DNA from: Neoscytalidium dimidiatum | Lineage: Eukaryota; Ascomycota; Dothideomycetes; Botryosphaeriales; Botryosphaeriaceae | Assembly (NCBI GenBank): GCA_037367355.1 | Contig: CM074697.1 | Location: forward strand, 2,790,001 to 2,854,000 | Direction of reading: 5' to 3' | DNA length: 64,000 nt | Shown: positions 22,459-33,792 of the stretch, piece after piece | Numbering within the stretch: the first letter of the stretch is position 1 | Layout: the number at the start of each line of letters is the position of its first letter | Notes under the pieces: generated by a model | Seen by the model: the letters and a program-made list of their open reading frames with translations, nothing else | The model's database searches: none | Told to the model about the DNA's origin: nothing | Translations under genes and position numbers: made by a program

Positions 22459-22831
22459 CTTCTTTGGCTTGAGTTGTGCGTTTGTGGAGAAGTGAGTTGG
22501 TGTAGTTGTATGAAGAGAAGTCGAAAAAAAAACGCGACTGAAATGGGGGATCATAACATCACATGTAAAGGGCAGCGAGATTTCCCACCTGACAACCGGG
22601 ATCTGCGGGTAGTTTAAGATGTGAAGAGAAGCCAGTTTCTTTATGCCCGCGCACCAGCCACTCTGTTTTGGGGCGCATATACCTCCGCCAACGTTTCGCT
22701 TCCAACCATCCCCCAGACACCACCTTCACAAACCTCTTTGTCTCAATCTCTTTCAGGTGCTGTCACTACGTCAGCCCTGTCACACCAGTATTTTCTCAGG
22801 CTCATCGCCGGCTCGCTACCGTACTGACACT
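22459..22831. promoter_or_regulatory. Shared divergent promoter of the two MAT genes
   Basis: A 373-base interval separates the two preferred MAT starts. Pyrimidine-rich stretches lie just upstream of MAT1-1-1 (22.70-22.76 kb), as is common in fungal promoters. Coordinated control of both genes is plausible but no binding site can be assigned. Confidence 0.5.
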
Positions 22832-24357
22832 ATGCCGGCTCCCCAATTGGCTCCGCACGTCAAGTCGGTCGTCGTTGCGCTGGATCCCGCCAGCTTCCAG
22901 GCTGTCATGGCTCAGATGCAGGGAAATGCTCCCTACGAGTTGCAGAAGCTCGTCGCCAACACCTATCACAACCAGAAGGAGAAAGATGGTAAGAAGAAGC
23001 GTACGCTTAACTGCTACATGGCCTTTCGCTGTAAGTGAGCCTTCAATCCATGAAACTTGCAGTTTTTTCTGACAGTGAATTAGGCTACCTGGCTCCGATC
23101 TTCGACAAGTTCCAGCAGAAGGAAATCTCCAGCATGCTGAAGGCCCTGTGGGCAGCTGAGGAGGCCAAACCCAAGTGGACTGTCCTGGCCAAGGCTTATT
23201 CGATCATCCGCGACGAAGTCGGCGGCGACAACGCACCTATGACTGTGTTCCTCAACCTAGCTTGCCCTCACATTGGCATTGTCAGTCGCGATGATTACCT
23301 CGGCACTTTTGGCTGGGAGCTCGTCCAGGACAACACTGGCAATCAGCTCATTCGTCGCTTCACGCCTCCTGCCAACACCTTCCCGGCGAACTTCTTCACT
23401 ACCATGATGTCAGCTCAAGACGTGGTAGTTTTTGTTCGCACGCAAGGATATGGTGTCGTGGCTAACGCGCCTACAATGAGCAGCAACTCTGCAAACATGC
23501 TCTTTACCATGACTGCTCCATCCTCTCAGGTTGCTCAACCTGCTTCTCAGATGGTTCACCCGGCTGCTCAGGTTGTTCACCCCACTGCTCAGGCTGTTCA
23601 CCCCACTGCTCAGGCTGTTCACCCCACTGCTCAGGCTGTTCACCCCACTGCTCAGGCTGTTCACCCCACTGCTCAGGCTGTTCAGAATGCTCCTCCGATG
23701 GTTCATCCGGCGGCTCAGATCGTTCAGCAGGCTCCTCAGGTGGCTCACCCGACTCCTCAGGTAGCTCAGAATGCCCCTCAGATGGCTCAGGCCGTTCCGC
23801 AGACCACCCAGCTCCGCCCGATGGATGTTGCTACCATTCTTCCCGACAACATGAATGCTGCGGTCAACAAAGTCCAGAAGGCCAAGGGTGATATCTTCAA
23901 CATGATTGCTTCTGGCGTAAGCGTTGAGAGCTTGGATGAGACTTTGATCCAAATTCTCTCTGGCGACTCAATGGCCGAGGAGTGCACCATGGAGCGCAGG
24001 GACCATTCTGATCCGTTCCTGTTCAGTGGCTCGTTTAACTCGCAGCCCACCCTCAGCAACGGTAACCGTCCTTACTACGCTGCTACCAACTCTCAGTCTG
24101 GTGTTGTCGCTGAAGAGAATGCTGTTGACACGGATGCTCGCCTCACCTATGGACAGAATGCTTTCAGGGAGCTCGCTACCGAGCTTTGGCAGTCCGAATC
24201 TGCGTATCCTTACAGCGATCAGTTCATTCCTGGCAACAACTACACGAAGATGAACGACCATGCGGTCATTCCCGAGTTCGTATCATTCGATATGAACGAC
24301 TTGAGCAACTGGCCGGAGCTTCAGCAGGCGGCTCACCCCGATAGCCAGTTTGCCTAG
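22832..24357 (+). CDS. MAT1-1-1: Mating-type protein MAT1-1-1 (alpha-box transcription factor)
   Basis: This is the master regulator of the MAT1-1 mating type, a DNA-binding nuclear protein related to yeast MATalpha1. Exon 1 is 22832-23030 and exon 2 is 23084-24357, for 490 residues. The 53-nt intron interrupts the alpha box just after MAFR (CYMAFR/C/YLAPIF), a conserved intron position in MAT1-1-1 genes. The alpha box spans about residues 53-147: basic GKKKRTLNCYMAFR, then YLAPIFDKFQQKEISSMLKA, KWTVLAKAYSIIRDEVG, FLNLACPHIGIVSRDDYLGT and the closing FGWEL. Residues about 215-305 form a Pro/Ala/Gln/Val/His-rich repeat with five HPTA units, encoded by a 21-bp minisatellite. The C-terminal part is acidic, possibly activating. 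Context (APN2, COX13, APC5 and CIA30 on one side) independently supports a MAT locus. Confidence 0.93.
23569..23683 (+). repeat. 21-bp minisatellite coding for a heptapeptide array in MAT1-1-1
   Basis: About five near-perfect copies of a 21-base unit (CAGGCTGTTCACCCCACTGC plus T) encode QAVHPTA repeats. Degenerate copies extend on both sides (QMVHPAA, QIVQQAP, QVAHPTP). The unit length is a multiple of three, so copy-number change keeps the frame. Confidence 0.92.
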
Positions 24358-24892
24358 ATCCAGATGTCTGAGGCTCAGCCAGACAACTATGACTCACTTT
24401 CACTTGAACATTGCGATCGGACACACAGGTTCTACTTTAAATTTGCTGGAATGAGAGCACGGAATTTTTGAAGCGAGCATTGATTGGAGGTTCGGGGCTA
24501 ACAAGTCATTGAGGAGAACTTCGCCCAAGTCCAGCATTCGAAAGGAGGAGATAATATATTGATGAAGGAACCAGGACGGGTTACGGGTTCTAAAAGCAGT
24601 CTTAAATGACGATGGGCTTAACAAAAATTTCCATAGCTAAGAGATAGCATCAATGGATACTCATCAAGTATGGAGTCTAAACCGTCGAAGATGCAAACCA
24701 AATGTTTCGCAGGCAAGCCGTTGCTCGTGTGATTATAAGGCAGAGAGTTATGGAGTGACTAAATTTGAATGATTCCATACGAAGCAGTAACTCACCAGTA
24801 GTAGGTCCACCGATTCGTTTCTCAGGGGCGTTGGAGCCGTGCGAGCGATAAAGTTCCTAGAGTCTAGAGGTAGTATTGATCCGCAGACGTGT
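24358..24892. other. MAT1-1-1 3' flank
   Basis: AT-rich sequence with no recognisable gene, presumably 3' UTR and idiomorph DNA. Confidence 0.35.
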
Positions 24893-25256
24893 CGGAGCCT
24901 CTAAGTAACGTCAACCTACTCGACGAGATCACCGATCTCACCTACAGGCTCACGTTCCAGGAGCAGACTTTTTTGAGCGAGGTGGTGTAAGTCTATCGTT
25001 CAGGGATCCAGCAACGCATTGATGCGGGTCGCCGCGCTGACATTGTACCTCGTGCGCAGTGCATCTTAAGTATCAAAGGCTGCACGTCGCCTTTGTTGCC
25101 GCCGCCCAGCCCCGCGCACCGACGCTGCGCATCTTCGCGCTCCGCATTGCTAGGAAGCTGCAGTCCCTGGTCCCACCGGAGCCTGTCAAGCCCGACTGGA
25201 TGCCTTTGCCGCCGGATCAGGTGTACCAGAATAACTGGGGCGAGAGCAAGATCTAG
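24893..25256 (+). pseudogene. Relic of the 3' end of a gene at the MAT1-1 border
   Basis: Two protein-like stretches lie in series. The first (about 24893-24992) reads SEPLSNVNLLDEITDLTYRL and on to FLSEVV, and ends at GTAAGT. The second (25062-25256) reads HLKYQRLHVAFVAAAQPRAP, then IARKLQSLVPPE and a stop after NNWGESKI. A GTAAGT...GCGCAG intron (about 24990-25059) lies between them, but no canonical donor joins the two frames without a one-base shift. No upstream exon or start is visible. The composition is that of a real protein, so I read this as a truncated and shifted copy of a gene tail. The family is not recognised. An unrecognised first exon and a different donor remain possible. 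Confidence 0.35.
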
Positions 25257-28158
25257 AGAAGGGGCATCGCGCCTCTCTGGAGCGGTTGCGGCAAAAGACT
25301 TTCGGGCGTGGGAACAAAGGTTTGCATGAGAGGTTGTCTGGGCGTGAACGTTGCGAGCATCGTTGAACGTTTACGTCAGGATGGCTGCGTCGACTCTCCT
25401 CATGAGCCTTTATTTCCTTTCGGTTTTCTACACGGTCAAATCACGGAACAGCTGGTCAGGCAATGACCGGCGCAGACTAAACGGAGAAAGAATGATTAGC
25501 ATGGGATCAGGCAGTTGCCTGGACAAATGCGTCCAGGAAAGTGCTAAGCATCCACGCCTGGAAGAATACTTTACAGGCGGACTCATTCTCTTCTCCCTTC
25601 TCCTTTCACGATACGGTCAATCCTCAGCATTGCTCGCTACGGTCCAGACGGAGATACACAGGACAGCAATGGATGATGAAGCAGCCACCTGGGCAACTAT
25701 GACCAGGGCAAGCCAAAAAGTCAACGGTTGGGACAATTGCTTCGGATTCACACACTTTCTTTCTTTCCTTTTCCCCCCTTTGTTTAATTCACGATACGGC
25801 CACTTTTCACGGAGCGCCTGGGCCATTGCTCGGCACGGTCGGATTCGGCTCTCTTGTCTCAACGAGGCGGAGAGACAAAGGCGCACGTGTTCGGTCCAGG
25901 ATGCAAAAGAATAAAAGGAAAAAGAAAAAAAGACAACGATTTGCGACGAGGAGAGGGGGGCAATGGTTCGGAGGAACCCTCCCATGTCGGAAAGATTTTG
26001 CATGGATGGGGGGGGCGACAAAAGAACGATGCGGGCATGCAAGATCAACTTCTCCTCTCCTTTCTTTTCTTTTTCCCCCTTTGAGATTTTTGATTCGGAT
26101 GCTAAGGACAGCTGGTGGTCGGCCGGGTAGGCATGGCTTGACAGCCTGTCTCGGACCGGGCGTGGTAGACAAAGAAACCTGGGTGGACCACGACACATGA
26201 TAAAAAAGCAGGCATGGAGTGGATGGATGGAGACAAAGACAACGGCGTTAGATAGCGGGCTCTCGAGAGCTATCTTAGCAATTCACCCACTATGCTTGCA
26301 TGATGCACCACGTGTTATGGTGGTGTTCCGGTGACGAAAAGGCAAGAGCGCGTGCGAGGCGTGAGAGAGAGGAAGAGCGGGCAGGAGATGAGAGGTGAGG
26401 TTTGGGATAGCGGAAAAGGGATGGGCCGAGATCTCTGCTTGGCCAGGATCGCTGCCCGGGCCCAGCCGGCCAGCCTACCAGCTCCCCTGCGGCAGACCAA
26501 AGCGCGACCCGAAGAAGGCATTGCGGGTCTTTGCGAGGGTCAGACATAGGTACAGATTTAAGAGCTGGTGCAAATACATCTTGAATTGATGATAGACAAA
26601 TCCCTAAGGACTACCAATAATCGAATCTCTCCGAAATTCTGATCGCTATCTCACATCTGCCATAGGCAGACTTGGTAAATCCTATTATGCGCATTTTACT
26701 ATAAAAGAACCATTTCGTCATAGCCGGGCGTACGTATAGGGTCCCACGACCTGAAGGGTACCTTGATCTTCGCACGTGAGGAGCAAAGAGGCTTAGATCA
26801 AGGCCCTTAGTGTCGGAGATGCGGGTAGATGCAGATATGCAGACGACGAGGTTAGGGTGTGCCAGCACGCGGAGGTTGGGTAGCGAGATGCAAAGCTCAG
26901 CGTGTAACGCGTGGCGAGAAGGAGCTGCTCTGAGGCTGGCGCATGCTATTTATTTGGGGTCAGAGGCACAGCCGTGGGAGAGGGGCAAATCGTGGCGCAC
27001 GAGCGTTGAACGATGTCGTAAATGGTATCAGACATCAATCTCTAGTCTGTATCGCGACTGACAATAGATGGACGGCTGTGGTGTGAAAGTAGTCGGAGAG
27101 TTGGCTGTTGTGTTTCCACATGCATGCTCGCCAACGAGCAGAGCCGTCTGCTATGTCCAACCACGGTCCGCCGCCGCCACAAAGTCGATGAAAAACGCAA
27201 GGAACAAGTTATGCGAGGAAAGAGATACGCGAGGATTAAGATGTATCGAGCGTGGAGAATATTGAAAATAACAAAGCTGGTATGCCTTCGCGCTAGCTAC
27301 TCTTCATACCTGCTGCTTTCTTCGCTTTTCTTATTCTTCAATACCCTTCGTCATTTCGTTTCTAGGGCGGAGGAAGATGTGAAGGCTAGCGAAGGGCTCG
27401 AAGACTTGGAGGAGTATGAAGTTGGATGGACAGCACGAAGAGGGAAAAAGCGTACGGAGAGAGTAAATGCTCTGCTATCGTGGCCTCCGCGTGTGGCAGG
27501 GACCACCGCGTGGTCCGCCCTACCTACATTATTAGCTCCGTCATGCTTGGGTAACGAGGGCGGCTGGTGACCATAAACCCATGTTCGTGGTCAGCTTTCA
27601 TGCGCACGTCGACGGCGGATAAAGCGCGTCTCGCAGCCGTCCGCATGAGTGCTTCGCCTCACCGCGCTCGGCTCCAGCCTCGGGCCGCCCTCCGCGATGC
27701 AACAAGCGGCGGACATGGGTCTGGAGCTGAAGCATTTGCCGGTGTGCCAGTTTTCGACCTGGTGTGCACCAGGGCTGCCTGTCAGAATTGGCCGACTTGA
27801 TGCAGCGTGTTAGTGCAGCCATGTGTTGCAGCGGGTGAGTCTGGGCAGATCAGCGGATCAGCGGATCAGCAGCAGCGTTCGGAGAGGATGATGTCTGAGG
27901 CGCAAGAGCGATGCGTGCACGGCGGGCGCGACAAAACAGGATCGGAGGGCGGGGCGGAGGTCACGGGAGACGCGATGGCGGTGGAGGGTTCGTTTGGGGG
28001 GGCGGTACGAGGCGGCAGGCGGCGCGCGACGCATAGACTCACTCGCCGCCTTCCCGCCTTCCCGCGCCCGCCCTCCGCACTCGCCCAGCTGTCCGACCAC
28101 CTGTGTGCTGCGTGTCCCCAATGGCCGCCGCTGATCCCACTGATCCTCCACTGCGACG
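25257..28158. other. Gene-free spacer of 2.9 kb beyond the MAT region
   Basis: Contains several short open frames with no family signal. Two similar fragments (TTCACGATACGG followed downstream by CATTGCTCG-ACGGTC) occur near 25.61 and 25.79 kb. A short GATCAGCG repeat lies at about 27848-27872, in the promoter of the next gene. One frame at 25381-25914 starts with a hydrophobic stretch but degenerates into low-complexity sequence and was not called. Confidence 0.4.
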
Positions 28159-31100
28159 ATGTCCACCTTCGGCGCCTTCCTGCTGGTCTACGTGATCGGC
28201 GGCCTGACCTTCGTGCCTCTATGCCTCGCCGCCGCCCTCTACCTCGCCGTGCTGGCCTGCCCGGTCCGCAGCGGAGACCATGATTCCCACCTCGAAGATG
28301 ACCTCGGCGACGTCGCTCCCGCCGAGCTCCCGCAAGATCTCAAGGCCCGCCTGACTGAGCCCGACGTTGCCGCCGGATACTTTGCTGTGTGTCGCGAATA
28401 CGTGCCCGGTGGTGTCAACGGCAAGCCGCCCGAGCGCACCACTCCCGCTGGCACTGTTGTCGGCGTCGAGAGCCCCAGTGTTTACCAGAGCATGTATCGG
28501 AGCATCTTCGAGCGCAACCGCGCCCAGAGCCCCAGCATGGAAGGTGCCAAGAACGGCAAGGCTCAGAAGAAAGCCCGCAACGTCTTCTTCGTCGTCCTGA
28601 GGTTTGTCCAATCTCTCTGCTCTTCTCCGCCGCGAGGCTGCTTGCTCACCGTACAAGGCACGGCCACCTGATCCTCTTCGATGACTCCGAGCAGGTCGAG
28701 GTGCGCTACGTCATCTCCCTAGCCCACCGTATCGTTGATGTTTACGCCGGCGGTGACGCCATCCCCGAAGGCGAGCTTTGGATCAAACGCAACTGCATCC
28801 GTCTACGCCGTGCCCACAACGCCGCGGACTCTGAGGCCGAGTCTCGCCCTTTCTACCTGTTCTCGGAAAACTGCTCGGAGAAGGAGGATTTCTACTTTGC
28901 CCTGCTGCGCAACCAGGAGCGCCAGACTGGCATGCCCATCTCCCCGCCGCTCCAGTTCGAGCAGCCGCACGTGGTCAAGCTGGTACAGCAACTGCATGCT
29001 TCGGAGGAGAATCTGCAGACGCGGTGGATCAACGCCCTCGCCGGCAGGCTCTTTCTTGCCCTGTACAAAACGCCCAATGTTGAAGAGTTCATTCGCTTGA
29101 AAATCACCAAGAAGATTGCCCGTGTGGCCAAGCCCGCCTTCATCCAGAGCATTCACATCCAGCGCATTGTGATGGGAGACAGTGCCCCCATGATCACCAA
29201 TCCAAAACTGCGAGAACTGACCCTTGACGGAGACCTGACCGCAGAGGCCGACATCAAGTACAATGGCAACTTCCGCTTGGAGATAGCCGCGGTCGCGCGC
29301 ATTGATCTTGGCTCGCGCTTCAAGGCTCGCCATGTCAACATGGTTCTTGCAGGGATTCTGAAGAAGTTGGAAGGCCATCTCCTCATCCGTGTGAAGCCTC
29401 CGCCGAGCAACCGTTTGTGGATCACGTTTGAACAGCAACCCAAGATGGAGATGACGATCGAGCCCATCGTCAGCTCACGCCAGATCACATATGGAATGAT
29501 TTTGCGGACCATTGAGAATCGGATACGCGAAGTTGTCGGCGAAACCCTAGTACTACCTAATTGGGATGACATGCCATTCTTCGACACCATTGCCCAGCCG
29601 TTAAGAGGCGGCATCTGGGAGGACGCTAACAAAGCCCCAGTCACTCCGGACGCTGCCCATGAGGCTTCTCAGGACGATGCGTCGATGGATGAAGGGCAAA
29701 AGCATCACGAAGAGCCCACGGTCTCCCATTTCATGCGCAAGGATGAGAAGACCATGAGCATGCCGAATCTAGGAGAAGCAAACGCGCCAAGCTTAAAGTC
29801 GCGAAAGACTGCTAGGTCAGTCGTGTCCGTTAGTGCTGCCAGTGATAGTGCGAGCGCCAGTGGAGTAGAGATCAAGGCGGCACCTGTGAAGCCAAAGTCC
29901 ATGCGATCGGGATCTTTCGCTAGCATTGCACGGCCAGTGGTGGCGCCAGATACCGCAGTAGTAGAGGCGCAAAAGAGTCCTCAGAAGCACCAACACGATG
30001 CCATCGCGGCAATGAAAGATATTTCATCACGTTCCCTGCCGTCTTCGCCCGTGGAATCGCCTGTCGGTTCTCCGGCAGCATCCGCAGGCCCGCTTACTGA
30101 AGCGTCAGCTCGCGGAGAGCTGAAGCAGGGGTCAACACATAAAAGTGCAGAGACCGCTGCAACAGAAGGAAAGAGAGAACGAGGACCATCATTTGGGAAG
30201 ACCGAGGATGATGTTGCCAGCATTACTGATCTGTTTGGAGAAGTCGTCCACTCTCACACGGAGCCGATTTCCCGTCCGGAGCCAGCTGCCTTCTCCGCTA
30301 ACTCGGAGCAGAGCTCGCTCTACTCCCACGCCACCGACTCCTCCACTACCCATTCCGACCTCAGCACCAAGAGCTCATTATCCTCGCGCAAGACCTCTCT
30401 GTCGGAGAAACGCCAGATGTTGAACATGTCTCTCAACTCGGCGACAAGTGCTGCGAAAAAGTGGTTCGCGTCTCGCCAGCAACAATCTAGCAATCCTAAT
30501 TCCGCATCGACTCCCTCACACCCCTCTCCCTCTTTGCATGCATCTTCTGCTCCTGGTTCGGGTGCCGGAACGCCAGCGCGGCCCGGCAGCCCGACCCGTG
30601 ACCCACAGCCGCAGTCGTTATGGAGCCAAAGCGTCCACTCGGACTCGACAACACAGCCTCAACCCAACGACCAGCACCAGCAACTCGATCGTGCACCGAC
30701 CACGCCACTCTCTTCTTTCCCTTCGTCCGCTGTCCCAGCCACAACACCCTCCGCTTCTTCTTCGCCACCCAAGCCGCCGCCGCAACCTCAGCCGCAAGCT
30801 GAGACTGGCGCCGGCGGTCCACCGAGAAGCAGTTCGTTCAGCAACAGCGTGCCCATGGGAAGAGGGCAACCCTTGCCGCCACCGGGAGTGCCGTTGCCGC
30901 CGCCCGCAAAGCCGGAGAACAAGTGGGTGCAGGGCAGCGCGCAATTGCTGGGGTTGGGGAAGAGGAAGAGCGTTCCTGCTCCGTCACCGCATCAGCAGCC
31001 AGCCCCTTCTCCGGCGCTATCATCAGGAAACGGGAACGGTATTGGCAATGGTGGTGATGGCCATACCGGCGGTGGCAGCGCGTCGGCGCTGTCGGCCGCT

Positions 31101-32345
31101 GCCATGGCCGCGGACATCCAGATCCCGGCCGCGACGGCGGCGCCGGTGGGCATGGGCATGGGGATGCACGGGAAGGACGGGGGCAGCGGGCGGGACGATA
31201 CTCCTGCTACTACTGCTGCTGCCGCGGCGTCGCACCAGACGCTCGCGCGGACGCGAACCACGTCGTCGACGTCTTCGATGTCGTTGGCGCTGGTGGGGAA
31301 GGAGAGGAAGGGGAGCGAGAGCGGGTCGGTGAGCGAGCAGCAGCACGGCAGCCACAATCGAAATCAGTCGTCGGGTTGTTCGCCTCCTCCGCGTTCGCCG
31401 TCGCCGGCGTCGAGGGAGCCGCCGCCTCCGCCCTTGCCGCCGAGGAAGAAGTCGGATCCGAGTGCGAATCGGTCGGGTGGGGCGAAGAGCGATGCGATGA
31501 AGTATGGACGTGGCGGCGGCGGTATTGGTGGTGGTAATAATCATATTGAGCGAAGCGGTGGTGGCAGGAGCAGGAGGAGTACGAGGAGCAGCAGGAGTCA
31601 CCAAAGCAACTCCGCCGTCGACGATGACGGCGAGCCGCAGCTCCTGGTCATCGCGGCGCCCGCTGCGGGGAGCGATGCTTCGGCACCCGTCACGCCAGAG
31701 GCGGTGGATGAGGGAGGAAAGGCTCGGACGTTTGATGATGGCGAGGACGATGGGGACGGAGACGACGGCGATGGTGATGGCGAGATCGACGCGCTGGCGG
31801 GGTCGGTGTTCAGTCTCGAGATGGACGAGGATGCCGCTGCCGGAGGAGGAGGGGGAGTGGCTTCACATGGGAGTAATGGTGTTGGCACCGTCGTTATCGG
31901 CGGCGCTTCTTCTCTTCTTCCTCCTCCTCCTACTACCTCTGCTAGCTCTTCCTCGTCGCTTGCCGCTACCGCTACCGCCTCGACCTCGACCTCGACCTCG
32001 ACCACCCCTACTCCGACGCCCACCCCCGCTCCCCTGTCGGCTGCTCCGAACCCGAACGCGTCGTCATCGTCGTCATCACCACCGCCGCCGCAGGTAAACG
32101 AAAAACCCGCTTCCGCACCTCCGTCGCCGCCCCTCCCGCCGCGTCCTGCGACCACCCTCCTCTCGCCTGATGATCCGTCCAAGGCGGCCGCACCGCCACC
32201 CCTTCCGGCACGGTCGCCGAGCGGGAGGGTGAAGAGTAGTGGTAGCCAAGGTAGCGGATGGTTTGGTGGGCCGAAGGTGTCGGGTGGTGAGCCGAGGCAT
32301 GCGTCGCCTGCGCCGAAGGTTTCCCGTGAAGGTGGGGAGGGTTGA
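28159..32345 (+). CDS. PH- and SMP-domain integral membrane protein, NVJ2/TEX2-like
   Basis: This is probably a lipid-transfer protein at ER-vacuole or other ER contact sites (Nvj2/Tex2 family, formerly DUF2404). Exons 28159-28601 and 28658-32345 give 1376 residues. Residues about 5-34 form a membrane anchor (FLLVYVIGGLTFVPLCLAAA). A split PH-like domain covers about 140-240 (KKARNVFFVVLRHGHLILFD ... FYLFSENCSEKEDFYFAL). The SMP lipid-binding domain covers about 250-475 (WINALAGRLFLALYKTPNVE, LTLDGDLTAEADIKYNGNFR, LPNWDDMPFFDT). The remaining 900 residues are Ser/Pro/Gly/Ala/Thr-rich and disordered, with polyproline patches. The frame stays open through this tail, so it is coding, but its length is unusual. 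A PH/DUF2404 membrane protein is a known flank of the Botryosphaeriaceae MAT locus on the side away from APN2. Confidence 0.9.
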
Positions 32346-33792
32346 GAGAGGTGGAAGAGGGTCGGAGGGGGGCTATATGGGATGGCGAGGAGTGGAACTA
32401 CGGGAGGGTGAGGGGAAGAGAGAGTGAGATAGGTATACCCACTTGTGAACCATTACTACTACAAGTTTTTTTTTTTCTCTCTCTCTCTCTTGGTGTTGGC
32501 GATTCTTGTGGCCATCATGGAAGAATGCATCCCTAGCATTTGGGACATTGGCGTTTTCTGTTCTCTGGCTTTTTTGCTCTCCACCCTTGCTTGGCTCTGT
32601 TTTTATTTCTGGTTTTAAGGGCATGGCGCGGGCATGGCGTGGCGTGGTCTGGGTTTTGCATACTAGGTTTGCACTTCTTTTTTACTTTGTTTTGCTTCCT
32701 AGGTGGGAGGAATAGGAGGAATGGGATGGGATGGGATGGGATGGGATGGGATGGGGATGAGAGAATGGTGCCGCGGTGTAAATTGGAAGTGTGTGATGTG
32801 TGTGAATGGACACCAGGGAAGCGAATATAGTATATGTGGGATAGATGGGGGAAGGTGGAGTCAGAGAAGGGCTTCTTCAATGTATCAATAGATAGATTGG
32901 TAGCAGAAAGCATACAAGGGGGACCCCTTACCGGTTTTTATTTTTTTTTTTTTTTCAGGTGTGGAACTGGTCACTTACCTTTTGGGTGTTTTGTTCTGTG
33001 CTTTCGTTTCTTTTTTCTTCTGGGCTTTCTTTTTCACGAGATGGCGAAAAGAGGAGAGGAGGGAATTGTGCGAGGATTCTGGTCTTCCTGGATGTATTTG
33101 GACTTCTCCCGAACGGGTGATGGGGTGTAAGGGTTGTGAGGTGGGTGTGAGGATGGGAGGGGAGTAACACAGGATGAGGGGGGAAGGATGGGGGAGATGG
33201 TAGGAAACGAATTTTGGCACGGCATGCCCGGCTTACCTGTCGGACCTACCTTGAAAATGAGGGCTGTCAGGAGTATGGCTGACCTTTCACAGAACAGTCG
33301 CTTATCGCTCGCGAGGCCGTTGCTTACCCGCAAGAGATTGACTTACTTTTCGGATGCCGTTTACTGGGCTGACTTGATGTGTTGAGGTGGCTGACAGTAA
33401 TTCGCTGTGTGAAGTGCCGAATTTGATGTTTGGCTGAACCTTAACTTGCTGATAGGCAGAATGTCGTTTTGTTCATTTTTTGGTCGTTATGCTAAAATGA
33501 AAAAAAAAAAAAGGCGCAGAAAAAAAAGGGCAATGTCTGACAGATCAATGCTGCCAATCCTTAAAGACTGGCAAAATTTGAAGCGAAGAAAAATCCACAG
33601 AGAAATGAAGGGTTGAAATGTGAAGTGGCAAGGACGAATAGGAATCAGTGTGGTTATGATGAGTGGAAGCCGAACGAATCGTGCATCAGGTTGTACGAGG
33701 TGCTAAAATCCAATGCAATCCTGCGCTTATGCCCAGTATTTTTTTTTTTTTCCATACCTTTCCTTCCCCGTCCTTTACAAGTCGTTGCCGAT
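32346..33792. other. Intergenic between NVJ2-like gene and cutinase
   Basis: Convergent 3' flanks. It holds a GGGAT pentanucleotide run at about 32722-32752, a CT run near 32479-32490, and T- and A-homopolymers near 32940 and 33500. No gene was recognised. Confidence 0.45.

Noticed and set aside
23569..23683. The regular repeat as a CRISPR-like or noncoding array
   Set aside because: Units are contiguous 21-mers without spacers, in frame inside the MAT1-1-1 coding sequence.
25381..25914. Secreted-protein gene starting MAASTLLMSLYFLSVFYT
   Set aside because: After the hydrophobic start the frame is low-complexity and includes two similar noncoding-looking fragments; no cysteine pattern or domain.
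18691..28158. SLA2 or a MAT1-2-1 HMG-box gene in the MAT region
   Set aside because: No frame on either strand shows the HMG-box or SLA2 sequence; the far flank is instead the PH/SMP gene.
28389..32345. A single unspliced 1318-codon frame starting at 28389
   Set aside because: The frame runs backward across the intron into a shadow of exon 1. The spliced model starting at 28159 restores the membrane anchor and the PH-domain strand.
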